The notes beneath the pieces were generated by a model that saw nothing but the letters and a program-made list of their open reading frames with translations, was not told the origin of the DNA and ran no database searches. The position numbers were made by a program, and so were the translations under genes. Shown piece by piece: positions 18,915-27,090 of a stretch of DNA of 64,000 nt (its first letter is position 1; each line of letters starts with the position of its first letter). The stretch is from Candidatus Nitrospira nitrificans. GTDB taxonomy: Bacteria; Nitrospirota; Nitrospiria; Nitrospirales; Nitrospiraceae. The stretch spans positions 95,281-159,280 of the forward strand of contig NZ_CZPZ01000036.1 of assembly GCF_001458775.1 (NCBI RefSeq), given 5' to 3'.

Positions 18915-19322
18915 ATGAATCAGTTGGAGCGAATTCAGCGGTCGTTGACGAAGAAATCAGCGCCAAGCTTTGAGATCGGGGATACCGTCAGGGTCCACGT
19001 CAAAGTCGTCGAGGGCGAAAAAGAGCGGATTCAGGTCTATGAAGGAACCGTGATCGCGCGCAAGGGAAGTTTAAATACCGAAATGTTTACGGTCCGCAAA
19101 CTTTCATACGGCGTCGGCGTCGAACGGATTTTCCCGGTGCATTCTCCGATCGTCTCTAAGGTGGATGTGGTTCGGCAAGGGCGCGTTCGGCGCGCGAAGC
19201 TATACTATTTGCGCGGCAAGAAGGGTAAATTCGCAAAAGTCGAGGAGCGGGAGTTTGTCGGAGAGAGCAAATCTTCGGCACAACCTCCGGCGGCGGGAGG
19301 GGAGACGGTGACGGCTTCCTAG
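18915..19322 (+). CDS. rplS: 50S ribosomal protein L19
   Basis: 135 residues. bL19 lies at the 30S-50S interface. Recognised from [30 protein letters not shown] and [21 protein letters not shown], then [16 protein letters not shown] strong GGAGGAG precedes the ATG. The C-terminal tail of about 20 residues is Ala/Ser-rich and longer than in E. coli. It is followed by rnhB after 70 bases. Confidence 0.98.
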   Translation: MNQLERIQRSLTKKSAPSFEIGDTVRVHVKVVEGEKERIQVYEGTVIARKGSLNTEMFTVRKLSYGVGVERIFPVHSPIVSKVDVVRQGRVRRAKLYYLRGKKGKFAKVEEREFVGESKSSAQPPAAGGETVTAS

Positions 19323-19392
19323 CCTTCTTCGGAGCACATGTTCCCTCACGGCAAAGGCGATCGCGTGAATCGGTGAAGGGACGTCTGATCTG

Positions 19393-20052
19393 ATGGGACC
19401 CACCGAAGAGTTCGAGCGGGCGGCCCGGCTGTGTGGGTATCGTCGTATCGCCGGCATCGATGAAGCGGGTCGGGGTCCGCTAGCCGGTCCGGTCGTTGCC
19501 GCTGCGGTAGTCTTGCCGGCCCGTTGTCGAATTTTAGGGATCGATGATTCCAAGCAGCTGACCGAAGGGGAACGAGACCGATTGTATGCCGAGATTCTTG
19601 CGCATGCCGTGGGGATGGGAATCGGATCGGCGGATGTCGGGGAGATCGATCGGTTCAATATTCTCGAAGCGACCCGGCTAGCGATGCGGCGAGCCATCGA
19701 TCAACTGGTTCCTTCCCCTGATTATCTACTCATTGATGCCGTTCCTCTTCCCGGAATGAGAATCCCTGAACGGCCCATCATCAAGGGAGACGCCCTCTCC
19801 CTCTCGATCGCAGCTGCCTCCATCATCGCCAAGGTTACGAGGGATCGTCTCATGGCAGAGTACCATGACATGTTTCCCGAATATGATTTTCTCTCGCATA
19901 AGGGGTATGGTACGAGAGGACATCTGCAACGATTGGCGCGCCATGGCCCCTGCTCCATCCATCGCCGAACATTCATGCCGGTGCACGAGGCGATCCTCGC
20001 GGCGACGCGTGAGTCTTCCGGACGGGCGAGCTCCACATTGCTCGAACAGTAA
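19393..20052 (+). CDS. rnhB: Ribonuclease HII
   Basis: 219 residues. It removes RNA primers and misincorporated ribonucleotides from DNA. The catalytic acidic residues are in the N-terminal block IAGIDEAGRGPLAGPVVAAA, followed by DDSKQLTEGERD and YLLIDAVPLPG, with KGDALSLSIAAASIIAKVTRD and YPEYDFLSHKGYGT-like signatures (here FPEYDFLSHKGYGT). Part of the conserved rplS-rnhB-yraN order; yraN begins four bases after its stop. Confidence 0.96.
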   Translation: MGPTEEFERAARLCGYRRIAGIDEAGRGPLAGPVVAAAVVLPARCRILGIDDSKQLTEGERDRLYAEILAHAVGMGIGSADVGEIDRFNILEATRLAMRRAIDQLVPSPDYLLIDAVPLPGMRIPERPIIKGDALSLSIAAASIIAKVTRDRLMAEYHDMFPEYDFLSHKGYGTRGHLQRLARHGPCSIHRRTFMPVHEAILAATRESSGRASSTLLEQ

Positions 20053-20056
20053 CGGC

Positions 20057-20437
20057 ATGGTCACGTCAGACCCGCGCCATCAGTTTGGCCAAGCCAGCGA
20101 AATGCAGGCCGAACAATTCTTGGTGGCCAAGGGCTATCGCATCCTCGATCGTAACGTCCGGACCACCCTTGGTGAATTGGACCTCGTCGCGGAAGATCAT
20201 GGCGTCGTGGTCTTCGTCGAAGTGAAGGGCAGGGCCACAGACGCCTTCGGCGGGGCTCTGCTGGCGGTGGATCACCGCAAGCGGGTGAAGCTGACGAAAC
20301 TGGCCGCGCAGTATTTAGCCCAACGGCATTGGTCCGATAAGGTTTGCCGATTCGATGTGGTGTTGGTCCAGGGGGAATCTTCCGGCCGGAAGCGGATCGA
20401 ACATCTCCAGAACGCATTTGACGTGGCCGAACACTGA
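20057..20437 (+). CDS. yraN: YraN/UPF0102 family putative endonuclease
   Basis: 126 residues with the fold signature of restriction-endonuclease-like UPF0102 proteins: AEQFLVAKGYRILDRNVR, GELDLVAEDHGVVVFVEVKGR (the D...EVK catalytic-type motif) and a C-terminal CRFDVV strand. No activity has been settled for the family. The ATG at 20057 lies four bases after the rnhB stop; the longer frame to 19865 overlaps rnhB and has no similarity. Confidence 0.88.
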   Translation: MVTSDPRHQFGQASEMQAEQFLVAKGYRILDRNVRTTLGELDLVAEDHGVVVFVEVKGRATDAFGGALLAVDHRKRVKLTKLAAQYLAQRHWSDKVCRFDVVLVQGESSGRKRIEHLQNAFDVAEH

Positions 20438-20468
20438 GCGGTGTTCGCTTTTACTCGAAGGGGTTTCC

Positions 20469-21158
20469 ATGGATGCCATCATTCAACTCATCCATGTGTC
20501 AAAATGGCATGATCGAAGAGCCGCGTTGTCCGATGTCACCTTTGAGATCGAGAAGGGGGAGTTTGTCCTGCTCATGGGAGCGAGCGGGGCCGGGAAGTCG
20601 ACCCTGCTGCGCATGTTGATCGCGGAGGAGCAGCCGGACGAGGGCCAGATTTTCGTTCACGGTAAAAATGTGACCAAGCTTCGATCGTCCGAGATCCCCT
20701 ATCTTCGGCGGAAAGTCGGCGCGGTGTTTCAAGACTTTCGTCTGTTGCCGAAGAAATCCGTCTTCGACAATGTCGCGCTCCCCTTGATCGTGCAAGGGGC
20801 ACCCGAGAAAGATATCCGTCGTAAAGTCACGGAGGCATTGCGCGCGGTCGGTGTCGATCACAAGAACGATCAGTTGCCGAACAGCCTGTCAACGGGGGAG
20901 CAGCAGCGTGTGTGTATCGCCCGGTCGATCGTCAATGGGCCGGTGGTGCTGTTGGCCGACGAACCAACGGGCAATCTTGATCCAGAACGTACCCGGGAAA
21001 TCATTGAATTGTTCAAGTTGATCAATGCCCGAGGGACGACCGTGGTCGTCGCGACGCACGATCCTCATGTCCTGAATTATGTGAATCGGCGGGTGATTAC
21101 GTTGGTGCGAGGGATGTTGCTGTCGGAGCGAAGGGTCGGGGAAGGGGTTGGAGTGTGA
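20469..21158 (+). CDS. ftsE: Cell-division ABC transporter ATP-binding protein FtsE
   Basis: 229 residues. FtsE powers FtsX to control septal murein hydrolysis. Walker A GASGAGKSTL, a Q-loop VFQDFRLLPKKSVFDNVALPL that is typical of FtsE, Walker B VVLLADEPTGNLDPE and H-loop VVVATHDPHVL. The signature reads LSTGEQQRV, with Thr in place of the first Gly. The ATG at 20469 has AAGGGG at good spacing. The stop overlaps the GTG of ftsX by four bases, so the two are translationally coupled. Confidence 0.95.
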   Translation: MDAIIQLIHVSKWHDRRAALSDVTFEIEKGEFVLLMGASGAGKSTLLRMLIAEEQPDEGQIFVHGKNVTKLRSSEIPYLRRKVGAVFQDFRLLPKKSVFDNVALPLIVQGAPEKDIRRKVTEALRAVGVDHKNDQLPNSLSTGEQQRVCIARSIVNGPVVLLADEPTGNLDPERTREIIELFKLINARGTTVVVATHDPHVLNYVNRRVITLVRGMLLSERRVGEGVGV

Positions 21159-22054
21159 GACGCCTGTTTTATCTCGTGCGCGAAGCGTGGACGAACATGC
21201 GGACCAATCGGACGGCGACGATCGTCGCCGTTCTGACCACGGCATTTGCCTTGGCCTGCGTCGGCATCTTTCTGTTGCTCTATGTGAATCTCCGGAACGC
21301 GGCGGGGTCGCTCCAGGAAGATGTCAAGGTCATGGTCTATTTGGAGGATCAACTACCGACTGAACGAATGCAAGAACTCGAACGAACGCTGACGGCCGAT
21401 CGTATGGTCGACGGGGTGCTCTTTATTTCAAAAGAACAGGCGCTGGGAGAATTTCGTGTTCAGTTCCCCGGTGAATCGCACTTACTCGAAGGGCTTGGGG
21501 AGAACCCGCTTCCGGCCTCGTTCGTCGTGACGCTTGCGCCGAGCTTTCGGTCTCCGGACGCGATAAAAGGTTGGGTGGAACGTGTCCAAACAATGGAAGG
21601 CGTCGCCAAGGTCGACTATAATCAGGAATGGATCAGTTTATTGGCCAGACTGATCGGATACATCGAACTGGCGGCGATCGGAGTGGGGTTCCTCCTCTCC
21701 GCGGCGGCGGTGACCATCATCGGAAATACGACCAGACTCGCACTCCTGGCCAGACGGGAAGAAATCGAAATTCTTCGCTCGATCGGAGCCACGAGCACCT
21801 TTATCCGTATCCCTTATTTCCTCGAAGGAGCCGTACTCGGAGTCTGTGGCAGCGCGCTGTCGTTGGGGATTCTCAAGTTTGCGTTCGAGCTGTTCCGGCA
21901 GCAGATTCAATTGACGGGCCGTTTCAGCGGAATCGAAGGCATGATCTCTTTCTTCCCCCTCTCGGTGTGCCTGGCTCTCGTCATGGCGGGAATGGGACTT
22001 GGCTTCGCCGGGAGCGTGGTGTCGCTTCTACGTATCGGAGAAGGGCGGGCATGA
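21155..22054 (+). CDS. ftsX: Cell-division protein FtsX
   Basis: 299 residues. N-terminal TM segment (VLTTAFALACVGIFLLLYVNL), a periplasmic domain (about 50-165, with DVKVMVYLEDQLPTERMQELE) that in other bacteria binds the hydrolase activator, then three TM helices in the FtsX/MacB-type core (RLALLARREEIEILRSIGA is the typical coupling helix). It works with FtsE and the downstream EnvC-like protein. GTG start overlaps ftsE, and its TGA overlaps the envC ATG. Confidence 0.95.
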   Translation: MRRLFYLVREAWTNMRTNRTATIVAVLTTAFALACVGIFLLLYVNLRNAAGSLQEDVKVMVYLEDQLPTERMQELERTLTADRMVDGVLFISKEQALGEFRVQFPGESHLLEGLGENPLPASFVVTLAPSFRSPDAIKGWVERVQTMEGVAKVDYNQEWISLLARLIGYIELAAIGVGFLLSAAAVTIIGNTTRLALLARREEIEILRSIGATSTFIRIPYFLEGAVLGVCGSALSLGILKFAFELFRQQIQLTGRFSGIEGMISFFPLSVCLALVMAGMGLGFAGSVVSLLRIGEGRA

Positions 22055-23235
22055 GATCCTCCTTCGCCATCCTGCTGTGGTGCCTTGCGGTGGGGGGAGG
22101 GTGGGCATCTGTGGCGGGCGCGGCGAGTGATCCGATCTCTGAAAAAATCGAGCGGGAGAGGAAAACGCTTGAGAAGCTCAAGGACAAGATCGAGGAGAAA
22201 CGGAAGCGGGCTGAGGCAGCGGAGAAGAAACGAGAATCGGTACTGCAAGGGCTCCAATCCCTGGATGAACGACTGGTGCATCATCGGCAAGACCATCGCG
22301 AGATCAGCAAGAAACTGCGGCAGAAGGATCGGGAGATTGAAGAGATCACGAACCGGCTGGGAGTGATGCGAACCAATATTGATGCCCGACGTGAGGCCAT
22401 TCTTGCCCGACTTCGCGTGCAGTATATGGAAGGACGGTTTGGTCGCGTGAAGACTCTCTTGACGGCGGACTCCTACAGTGATTTCCAGCGTCGTGGGCAA
22501 TACCTCTCCGTCGTGTCACACAAGGACTACGAGTTGCTGGAGACGTTCCGTGCCGGCATGGAGCGGATGGAGCAGGCTGAGCGTCAGCGCGCCGAGGCCA
22601 GAGCCGGACTCGTCGCCTTCAAGCGCAACATTGAGAAAAATCTGGCCGATATCCGAGTGCTTCAGAGAGAGAAAAAAGTCTATTTGGCGAAGATCACGCA
22701 CGAAAAGGATTCCTATAATCGCACCGTCGAGGAACTGGAACGTTCCGCCTCACGGGTGGATGGCTTGTTGCATGATTTGGAAACACGCCGACGCGCCACG
22801 GCCATGCCTCCTCTCTTGTCTTCACCCTCGGCGTATGGAGTCCGAGGCACACTCCCTTGGCCGGCCGATGGAAAGGTCGTGTCATTCTTCGGACGCCAGA
22901 AGCATCCGACGTTCAATACCTATGTTCAGCGCAAAGGCATTGAAATTCGAGCCGCGGAGGGAAGCTTAATTCATGCCGTCATGGCCGGGAGTGTGGTCTA
23001 CGCGGACTGGTTGAAAGGATACGGACTCGTTATAATCTTAGATCACGCCAACGGGTTCTTTTCTTTATATGCGCATGCCTCCAAGATTCTGGCCAAATCG
23101 GGCGAGCAGGTTGCCGAAGGTCAACCGATCGGGGAGACCGGGGATACGGGCATGATTGGAGAAAATACTTTATACTTCGAGTTGCGGGAAGGGGCTGAGC
23201 CGGTGGATCCGCTCCATTGGTTGGCCAAACGATGA
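22051..23235 (+). CDS. envC: Murein hydrolase activator EnvC-like (degenerate LytM/M23)
   Basis: 394 residues: signal peptide, a long coiled coil (about 30-265, very rich in Glu/Lys/Arg) and a C-terminal LytM domain (about 280-394). In active M23 enzymes the zinc ligands are HxxxD and HxH; here the corresponding places read KGIEIRAAEG and LYFELREG, so the metal site is lost, as in E. coli EnvC. The family activates periplasmic amidases when FtsEX opens it. The ATG overlaps the ftsX stop (ATGA), giving the classical ftsE-ftsX-envC order. The longer frame to 21628 overlaps ftsX and is a shadow. Confidence 0.92.
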   Translation: MRSSFAILLWCLAVGGGWASVAGAASDPISEKIERERKTLEKLKDKIEEKRKRAEAAEKKRESVLQGLQSLDERLVHHRQDHREISKKLRQKDREIEEITNRLGVMRTNIDARREAILARLRVQYMEGRFGRVKTLLTADSYSDFQRRGQYLSVVSHKDYELLETFRAGMERMEQAERQRAEARAGLVAFKRNIEKNLADIRVLQREKKVYLAKITHEKDSYNRTVEELERSASRVDGLLHDLETRRRATAMPPLLSSPSAYGVRGTLPWPADGKVVSFFGRQKHPTFNTYVQRKGIEIRAAEGSLIHAVMAGSVVYADWLKGYGLVIILDHANGFFSLYAHASKILAKSGEQVAEGQPIGETGDTGMIGENTLYFELREGAEPVDPLHWLAKR

Positions 23236-23302
23236 GCACGGCCTTCTTGGTGTATGCTGATCGGAGGGTCCGACAACTCAGGGCAGAAGGGATGTGAAGA
23301 TT

Positions 23303-24658
23303 ATGGAACAGCAGCCTCGGAAGAAGTCTTGGGTGGTCGTGCCGATGATTGCTCTTGCGCTGCTCGGTGCAGTCGTCATCGGAAAAGGTTGGGAGCCGAC
23401 CGGTTATGCGGGCGAAACCTATGAGGAGCTCAAAACCTTCTCCGAAGTCCTGAATCAGGTTCAGAAACATTATGTCGATGAGACGAAACCGAAGGATCTC
23501 ATTCAAGGGGCCATCCGCGGCATGCTGTCGACGCTCGATCCACACTCAGCCTATATGACTCCGGAGATGTACAAGGAGATGCAGGTTGAAACCAGGGGAG
23601 AATTCGGCGGAGTCGGCATTCAAATCGGTGTGAAGGATAACCGTCTGGCCGTCATTGCGCCGATCGAAGGCACGCCGGCACATCGAGCCGGGATCAAAGC
23701 CGGCGATTTTATCACCAAGGTCAATGACGACACGACAAAGGACCTGACCTTGATGGATGCGGTCCAGAAGATGCGAGGGCCGAAAGGCAGCAAGGTCAAT
23801 CTCACCATTCAACGAGATGGCACGCCGGACCCCTTGGTATTCACCCTCGTCCGGGACACTATCAAAATTGAAAGCGTGAAGTCGAAGGTGATCGACAACC
23901 TCGGCTATGTCCGTCTCACGCAGTTTCAGGAGGCGACCGGACGAGACCTTTCCAAAGCGATCAAACAGTTTAAGGAACAGAAGGTCCAAGGAACGATTCT
24001 CGACTTGCGAAACAATCCCGGCGGTTTACTGACTGCGGCGGTTGATGTCTCCGAGCAATTTCTTCCCAGCGGGAAACTGGTCGTCTATACGAAGAGCCGA
24101 GAAGGGAAAAAAGACGAATGGTTCGCCAAAGCCAAGGATCAGCTGGAGGATCTACCCGTCATAGTTTTGGTCAATGAAGGATCCGCGAGCGCGTCGGAAA
24201 TTGTCGCCGGAGCGCTGCAGGACTATGGACGAGGTCTTGTTGTCGGGACAACTTCATTCGGAAAGGGGTCGGTGCAGACGATCCTGGCGTTAGGCGATGG
24301 GTCGGGGCTTCGTCTGACGACCGCGAAGTACTATACGCCCAAAGGTCGGTCGATCCAGTCGACCGGGATTACTCCCGACATCGTGGTGAAACTGCCGGCA
24401 CCGGCGACGGTGAAAGCGCCCGATGCCAAATCGATTGAAAAAGAGGCGGAGGGCAAGGCCGGTAAACCTCCCGTGGGAAAAGATGCTCCACCACAGAATG
24501 GGAAGTCTCCGGACGAGACGGGTTCGAAAAACGGAATGCCTCCCTCGGCCTCGCCTGAAGTGAGCGGGGAGCTCTCACTTGAGCAAGATGTTCAACTGCA
24601 GAAGGCGGTGGAGTTGTTGAAGAGCTGGAAGATATTCAAGGAGCTGAAGGTGTCTTAA
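23303..24658 (+). CDS. C-terminal processing protease (S41, CtpA/Prc type)
   Basis: 451 residues. N-terminal signal or anchor (WVVVPMIALALLGAVVIG), an N-terminal helical region, PDZ domain (GVGIQIGVKDNRLAVIAPIEGTP about 110-190), then the S41 domain with nucleophile Ser in NEGSASASEIVAGALQDYGR and general-base Lys in TSFGKGSVQT. These proteases trim periplasmic and membrane proteins at hydrophobic C-termini. A low-complexity Pro/Lys/Gly linker (about 375-425) precedes a final helical segment. The start could be GTG 23294 or ATG 23303; AAGGG is better spaced from the ATG. It follows envC closely, suggesting a cell-wall role; its stop overlaps the convergent HHH gene. Confidence 0.93.
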   Translation: MEQQPRKKSWVVVPMIALALLGAVVIGKGWEPTGYAGETYEELKTFSEVLNQVQKHYVDETKPKDLIQGAIRGMLSTLDPHSAYMTPEMYKEMQVETRGEFGGVGIQIGVKDNRLAVIAPIEGTPAHRAGIKAGDFITKVNDDTTKDLTLMDAVQKMRGPKGSKVNLTIQRDGTPDPLVFTLVRDTIKIESVKSKVIDNLGYVRLTQFQEATGRDLSKAIKQFKEQKVQGTILDLRNNPGGLLTAAVDVSEQFLPSGKLVVYTKSREGKKDEWFAKAKDQLEDLPVIVLVNEGSASASEIVAGALQDYGRGLVVGTTSFGKGSVQTILALGDGSGLRLTTAKYYTPKGRSIQSTGITPDIVVKLPAPATVKAPDAKSIEKEAEGKAGKPPVGKDAPPQNGKSPDETGSKNGMPPSASPEVSGELSLEQDVQLQKAVELLKSWKIFKELKVS

Positions 24659-25125
24659 GAACCGGGATTCTGCATTCGACGCTGAACGGCCTGCAGCAGC
24701 TGCTCTTCCGATCCTGAGAAGTTCGGCAACGTGCGAATCAGGTGCGATCGGACGAGCTGGTCGAGATCGGGAAGCGTCCGTATCCCGAGTCGGAAGTAGA
24801 GATAGGTCACGAGTGAATCAGAGAGCCCGGGAAGCGTCACCCAGTTCTGTACTTCCGGCGGGAGCGGGGTTTTAAGCTCTTCATAGGCACGGATGGTCCC
24901 CGTCGCAAGAAACTCTTCGATCTTTTTTGCTAGATCGGTCCCAATCCCGTCAATTTCCTCGAGCCCTTGGCGGTCAGCCACGGTCGACACATCTTCCTCG
25001 ATTGCAAGCAGAGCATCCGCAGCCCGTCGATAGGCCCGCACTCGATAGGGGTTGGCCCGTTGGGAGGACAAGAGGTCGGCCATTGATCGGAAGATCGCGG
25101 CCAGTCGATGATTCTTCTCTTTCAT
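24655..25125 (-). CDS. Helix-hairpin-helix protein, PolX N-terminal-like
   Basis: 156 residues. The N-terminal 80 residues match the 8-kDa helix-hairpin-helix domain of family-X DNA polymerases: ADLLSSQRANPYRVRAYRRAADAL, then IDGIGTDLAKKIEEFLATG, the hairpin that grips DNA backbone. A second HhH-like segment follows (WVTLPGLSDSLVTYLYFRLGI). The palm and nucleotidyl-transfer domains are absent, so this is a stand-alone DNA-binding module or a shortened polymerase relative. It overlaps ctpA tail-to-tail by four bases and is divergent from thiS. Confidence 0.8.
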   Translation of the reverse strand: MKEKNHRLAAIFRSMADLLSSQRANPYRVRAYRRAADALLAIEEDVSTVADRQGLEEIDGIGTDLAKKIEEFLATGTIRAYEELKTPLPPEVQNWVTLPGLSDSLVTYLYFRLGIRTLPDLDQLVRSHLIRTLPNFSGSEEQLLQAVQRRMQNPGS

Positions 25126-25214
25126 GTGTGGGACCGTGGAGTTCTATTGTGCGGTTTCTTCAGCCCTCCAGGCAAGGGGCACTTTGTTGACAAGGTGAAT
25201 TCTACTCTCATAGG

Positions 25215-25442
25215 ATGACAGGTGTGCAGGATGCAATCCACATCCATGTCAATGGAGAGGCGCGGACTTGGCGCAACGGCGCAACGGTTGCCGATCTGTT
25301 GCAAGACCTGGGTCTGCAAACGGAGCGGGTGGCGGTCGAGCTGAACCTTGAAATCATCGACCGGGCGGCCTTTGGCCGACGGTTGCTCAAAAATGGGGAT
25401 CGGGTCGAGATTCTCGGGTTTATCGGCGGCGGGTCATTTTGA
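25215..25442 (+). CDS. thiS: Thiamine biosynthesis sulfur carrier protein ThiS
   Basis: 75 residues with the ubiquitin-like beta-grasp pattern (IHIHVNGEARTWRNGATVADLLQDLGLQ, then GDRVEILGFIGGG). ThiS is adenylated by ThiF/MoeB and loaded with sulfur as a C-terminal thiocarboxylate, which ThiG uses for the thiazole ring. Normal ThiS ends in Gly-Gly; here two residues, Ser-Phe, follow the Gly run (IGGGSF-stop). That tail would have to be removed before activation. The thiG ATG lies nine bases later. No TPP riboswitch motif was seen upstream. Confidence 0.9.
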   Translation: MTGVQDAIHIHVNGEARTWRNGATVADLLQDLGLQTERVAVELNLEIIDRAAFGRRLLKNGDRVEILGFIGGGSF

Positions 25443-25451
25443 GAGGGCATT

Positions 25452-26225
25452 ATGGCGGACGATCGGCTGATCATCGCGGGGCGTGAGTTCACATCCCGTT
25501 TATGGGTCGGGACGGGGAAATATAAGGACTTTGTCGAGACAAAAAAGGCGATCGAGGTCTCCGGCGCCGATGTCGTAACGGTTGCGGTGCGGCGAGTGAA
25601 TATCACCGATCGATCGAAAGACAATCTGCTCGATTACATCGATCCGAAGAAATATACGATCTTGCCGAACACGGCCGGATGCTACACGGTGGAAGATGCG
25701 GTTCGGTATTCTCGTTTGGCGCGTGCGGCCGGGGTCTCCGATTTGGTGAAGCTGGAAGTGCTCGGCGACGAGAGGACCTTGTTCCCCGATACGGCCGGAT
25801 TGATCGAAGCGGCAAAGATTCTCGTCAAAGAAGGTTTTATCGTGTTGCCCTATACGAATGACGATCCCATCGTCGCTCAAAAGCTTGTCGACGTTGGCTG
25901 TCCAGCGGTCATGCCGTTGGCGGCACCGATCGGATCAGGACTCGGGATCCGCAATCCCTATAATCTCAAAATCATTATGGAGATGATCAAGGTGCCGATC
26001 ATCGTGGATGCCGGTGTCGGGACTGCTTCCGATGCTGCATTTGCGATGGAATTGGGCGCAGATGCGGTGCTCATGAATACAGCCATCGCGGGCGCGCAGG
26101 ATCCGATCGCCATGGCGGAAGCGATGAAGTACGCCGTGCATGCCGGTCGCCTGGCCTATAAGGCCGGTCGCATTCCCAGGAAACTCTATGCAACGGCGAG
26201 CAGTCCGATCGAGGGAATGTTGTAA
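25452..26225 (+). CDS. thiG: Thiazole synthase
   Basis: 257 residues. ThiG joins DXP, a glycine-derived imine and ThiS thiocarboxylate into the thiazole moiety of thiamine. TIM-barrel signatures: [34 protein letters not shown], the Schiff-base Lys in [10 protein letters not shown], and [24 protein letters not shown] for phosphate binding. Length and motifs are canonical. Immediately downstream of thiS. Confidence 0.97.
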   Translation: MADDRLIIAGREFTSRLWVGTGKYKDFVETKKAIEVSGADVVTVAVRRVNITDRSKDNLLDYIDPKKYTILPNTAGCYTVEDAVRYSRLARAAGVSDLVKLEVLGDERTLFPDTAGLIEAAKILVKEGFIVLPYTNDDPIVAQKLVDVGCPAVMPLAAPIGSGLGIRNPYNLKIIMEMIKVPIIVDAGVGTASDAAFAMELGADAVLMNTAIAGAQDPIAMAEAMKYAVHAGRLAYKAGRIPRKLYATASSPIEGML

Positions 26226-26325
26226 AAGCAGGTAAGGGGGAAAGGCGTGAGTAGTGAAGGGTAAAGCATCGGAGCAAGAAATTCTCGTCACTCCCCTGAC
26301 GCCTTACCCGTAACTGTCTTCGAGC
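26226..26325. repeat. Imperfect palindromic repeat between thiG and thiE
   Basis: A left arm containing GGTAAGG and AGGCGTGAGTAGTGA is mirrored by TCACTCCCCTGACGCCTTACC. The unit style (GGCGTGAG, GTGAAGGGTAA) resembles the GTGAAGCGTGAAACGTGAGG elements near 62306 and 63726, so these may be one REP-like family. It could also act as a processing or attenuation hairpin inside the thi operon. Confidence 0.5.
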
Positions 26326-26952
26326 ATGCCGCCGGTACACTTTCGTCTGCTTCTTGTTACTGATCGCCACCTGGTCCGAGGACGTTCCCTCTCAACGGTA
26401 CTCAGTCAAGCGATCATGGCTGGCGTGCCGTCTATTCAACTTCGAGAGCGGGATTTGCCTACGGGCGAATTGCTTCAGCTGGCACAGGAGATCCGGTCGA
26501 TCACGACCTCGTACGCCGTTCCCTTGATCCTCAACGATCGTGTCGATCTCGTGCTGGCGCTGAACTTGGTGGGCGTGCACCTTCGTGCCAACAGTCTTCC
26601 GGTCTCCGTGGTCCGGCGGCTCATTGGGCCCGATCGATTGATCGGAATTTCCACGCATTCTGTTGAAGATGTTCGACGAGCGAATCATGACGGAGCCGAC
26701 TACGTCATCTTCGGGCCTATTTTCGATACTCCGTCAAAGCGTTCATTCGGCGCTCCGCTCGGGCTCGATCTGCTGACCGATGCCTGCCGTCGATCCTCCA
26801 TCCCCGTGTTTGCCATTGGCGGGATCACACGCGAACGAGTGCGTGACGTTCGTCATGCCGGCGCTCATGGAGTTGCCGTGAGCGGAGCGTTGCTGACTCG
26901 CGATGACATCGGCGAAGCGGTTCGAGAGCTCGCACATGCTCTGGAGACGTGA
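26326..26952 (+). CDS. thiE: Thiamine-phosphate synthase
   Basis: 208 residues. ThiE couples HMP-pyrophosphate with thiazole phosphate. Motifs: LLLVTDRHL at the start, IQLRERDL (pyrophosphate-binding Arg), LILNDRVDLVLALNLVGVHL, IGISTHSVEDVRRANHDGADYVIFGPIFDTPSK, and FAIGGITRERV. Follows thiG after a 100-bp repeat. The window also holds thiL about 20 kb away; HMP synthase (thiC) and thiF are not seen here. Confidence 0.95.
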   Translation: MPPVHFRLLLVTDRHLVRGRSLSTVLSQAIMAGVPSIQLRERDLPTGELLQLAQEIRSITTSYAVPLILNDRVDLVLALNLVGVHLRANSLPVSVVRRLIGPDRLIGISTHSVEDVRRANHDGADYVIFGPIFDTPSKRSFGAPLGLDLLTDACRRSSIPVFAIGGITRERVRDVRHAGAHGVAVSGALLTRDDIGEAVRELAHALET

Positions 26953-27090
26953 GATGCCATGGCACGGCGAGGACGAGTCTCGCGCGAGATCGTCCGTTGC
27001 TGTTGACCACCCCTAGGTCGGGTGTTAGAATCCGACCACAAGCTCATTCACGCACTCAGTGGCGTTGTGCGCGATGCCTGTTGTGGTGAA

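Noticed and set aside
25126..25214. A TPP riboswitch before thiS
   Set aside because: The gap is under 90 bases and lacks the conserved thi-box CUGAGA-type segments.
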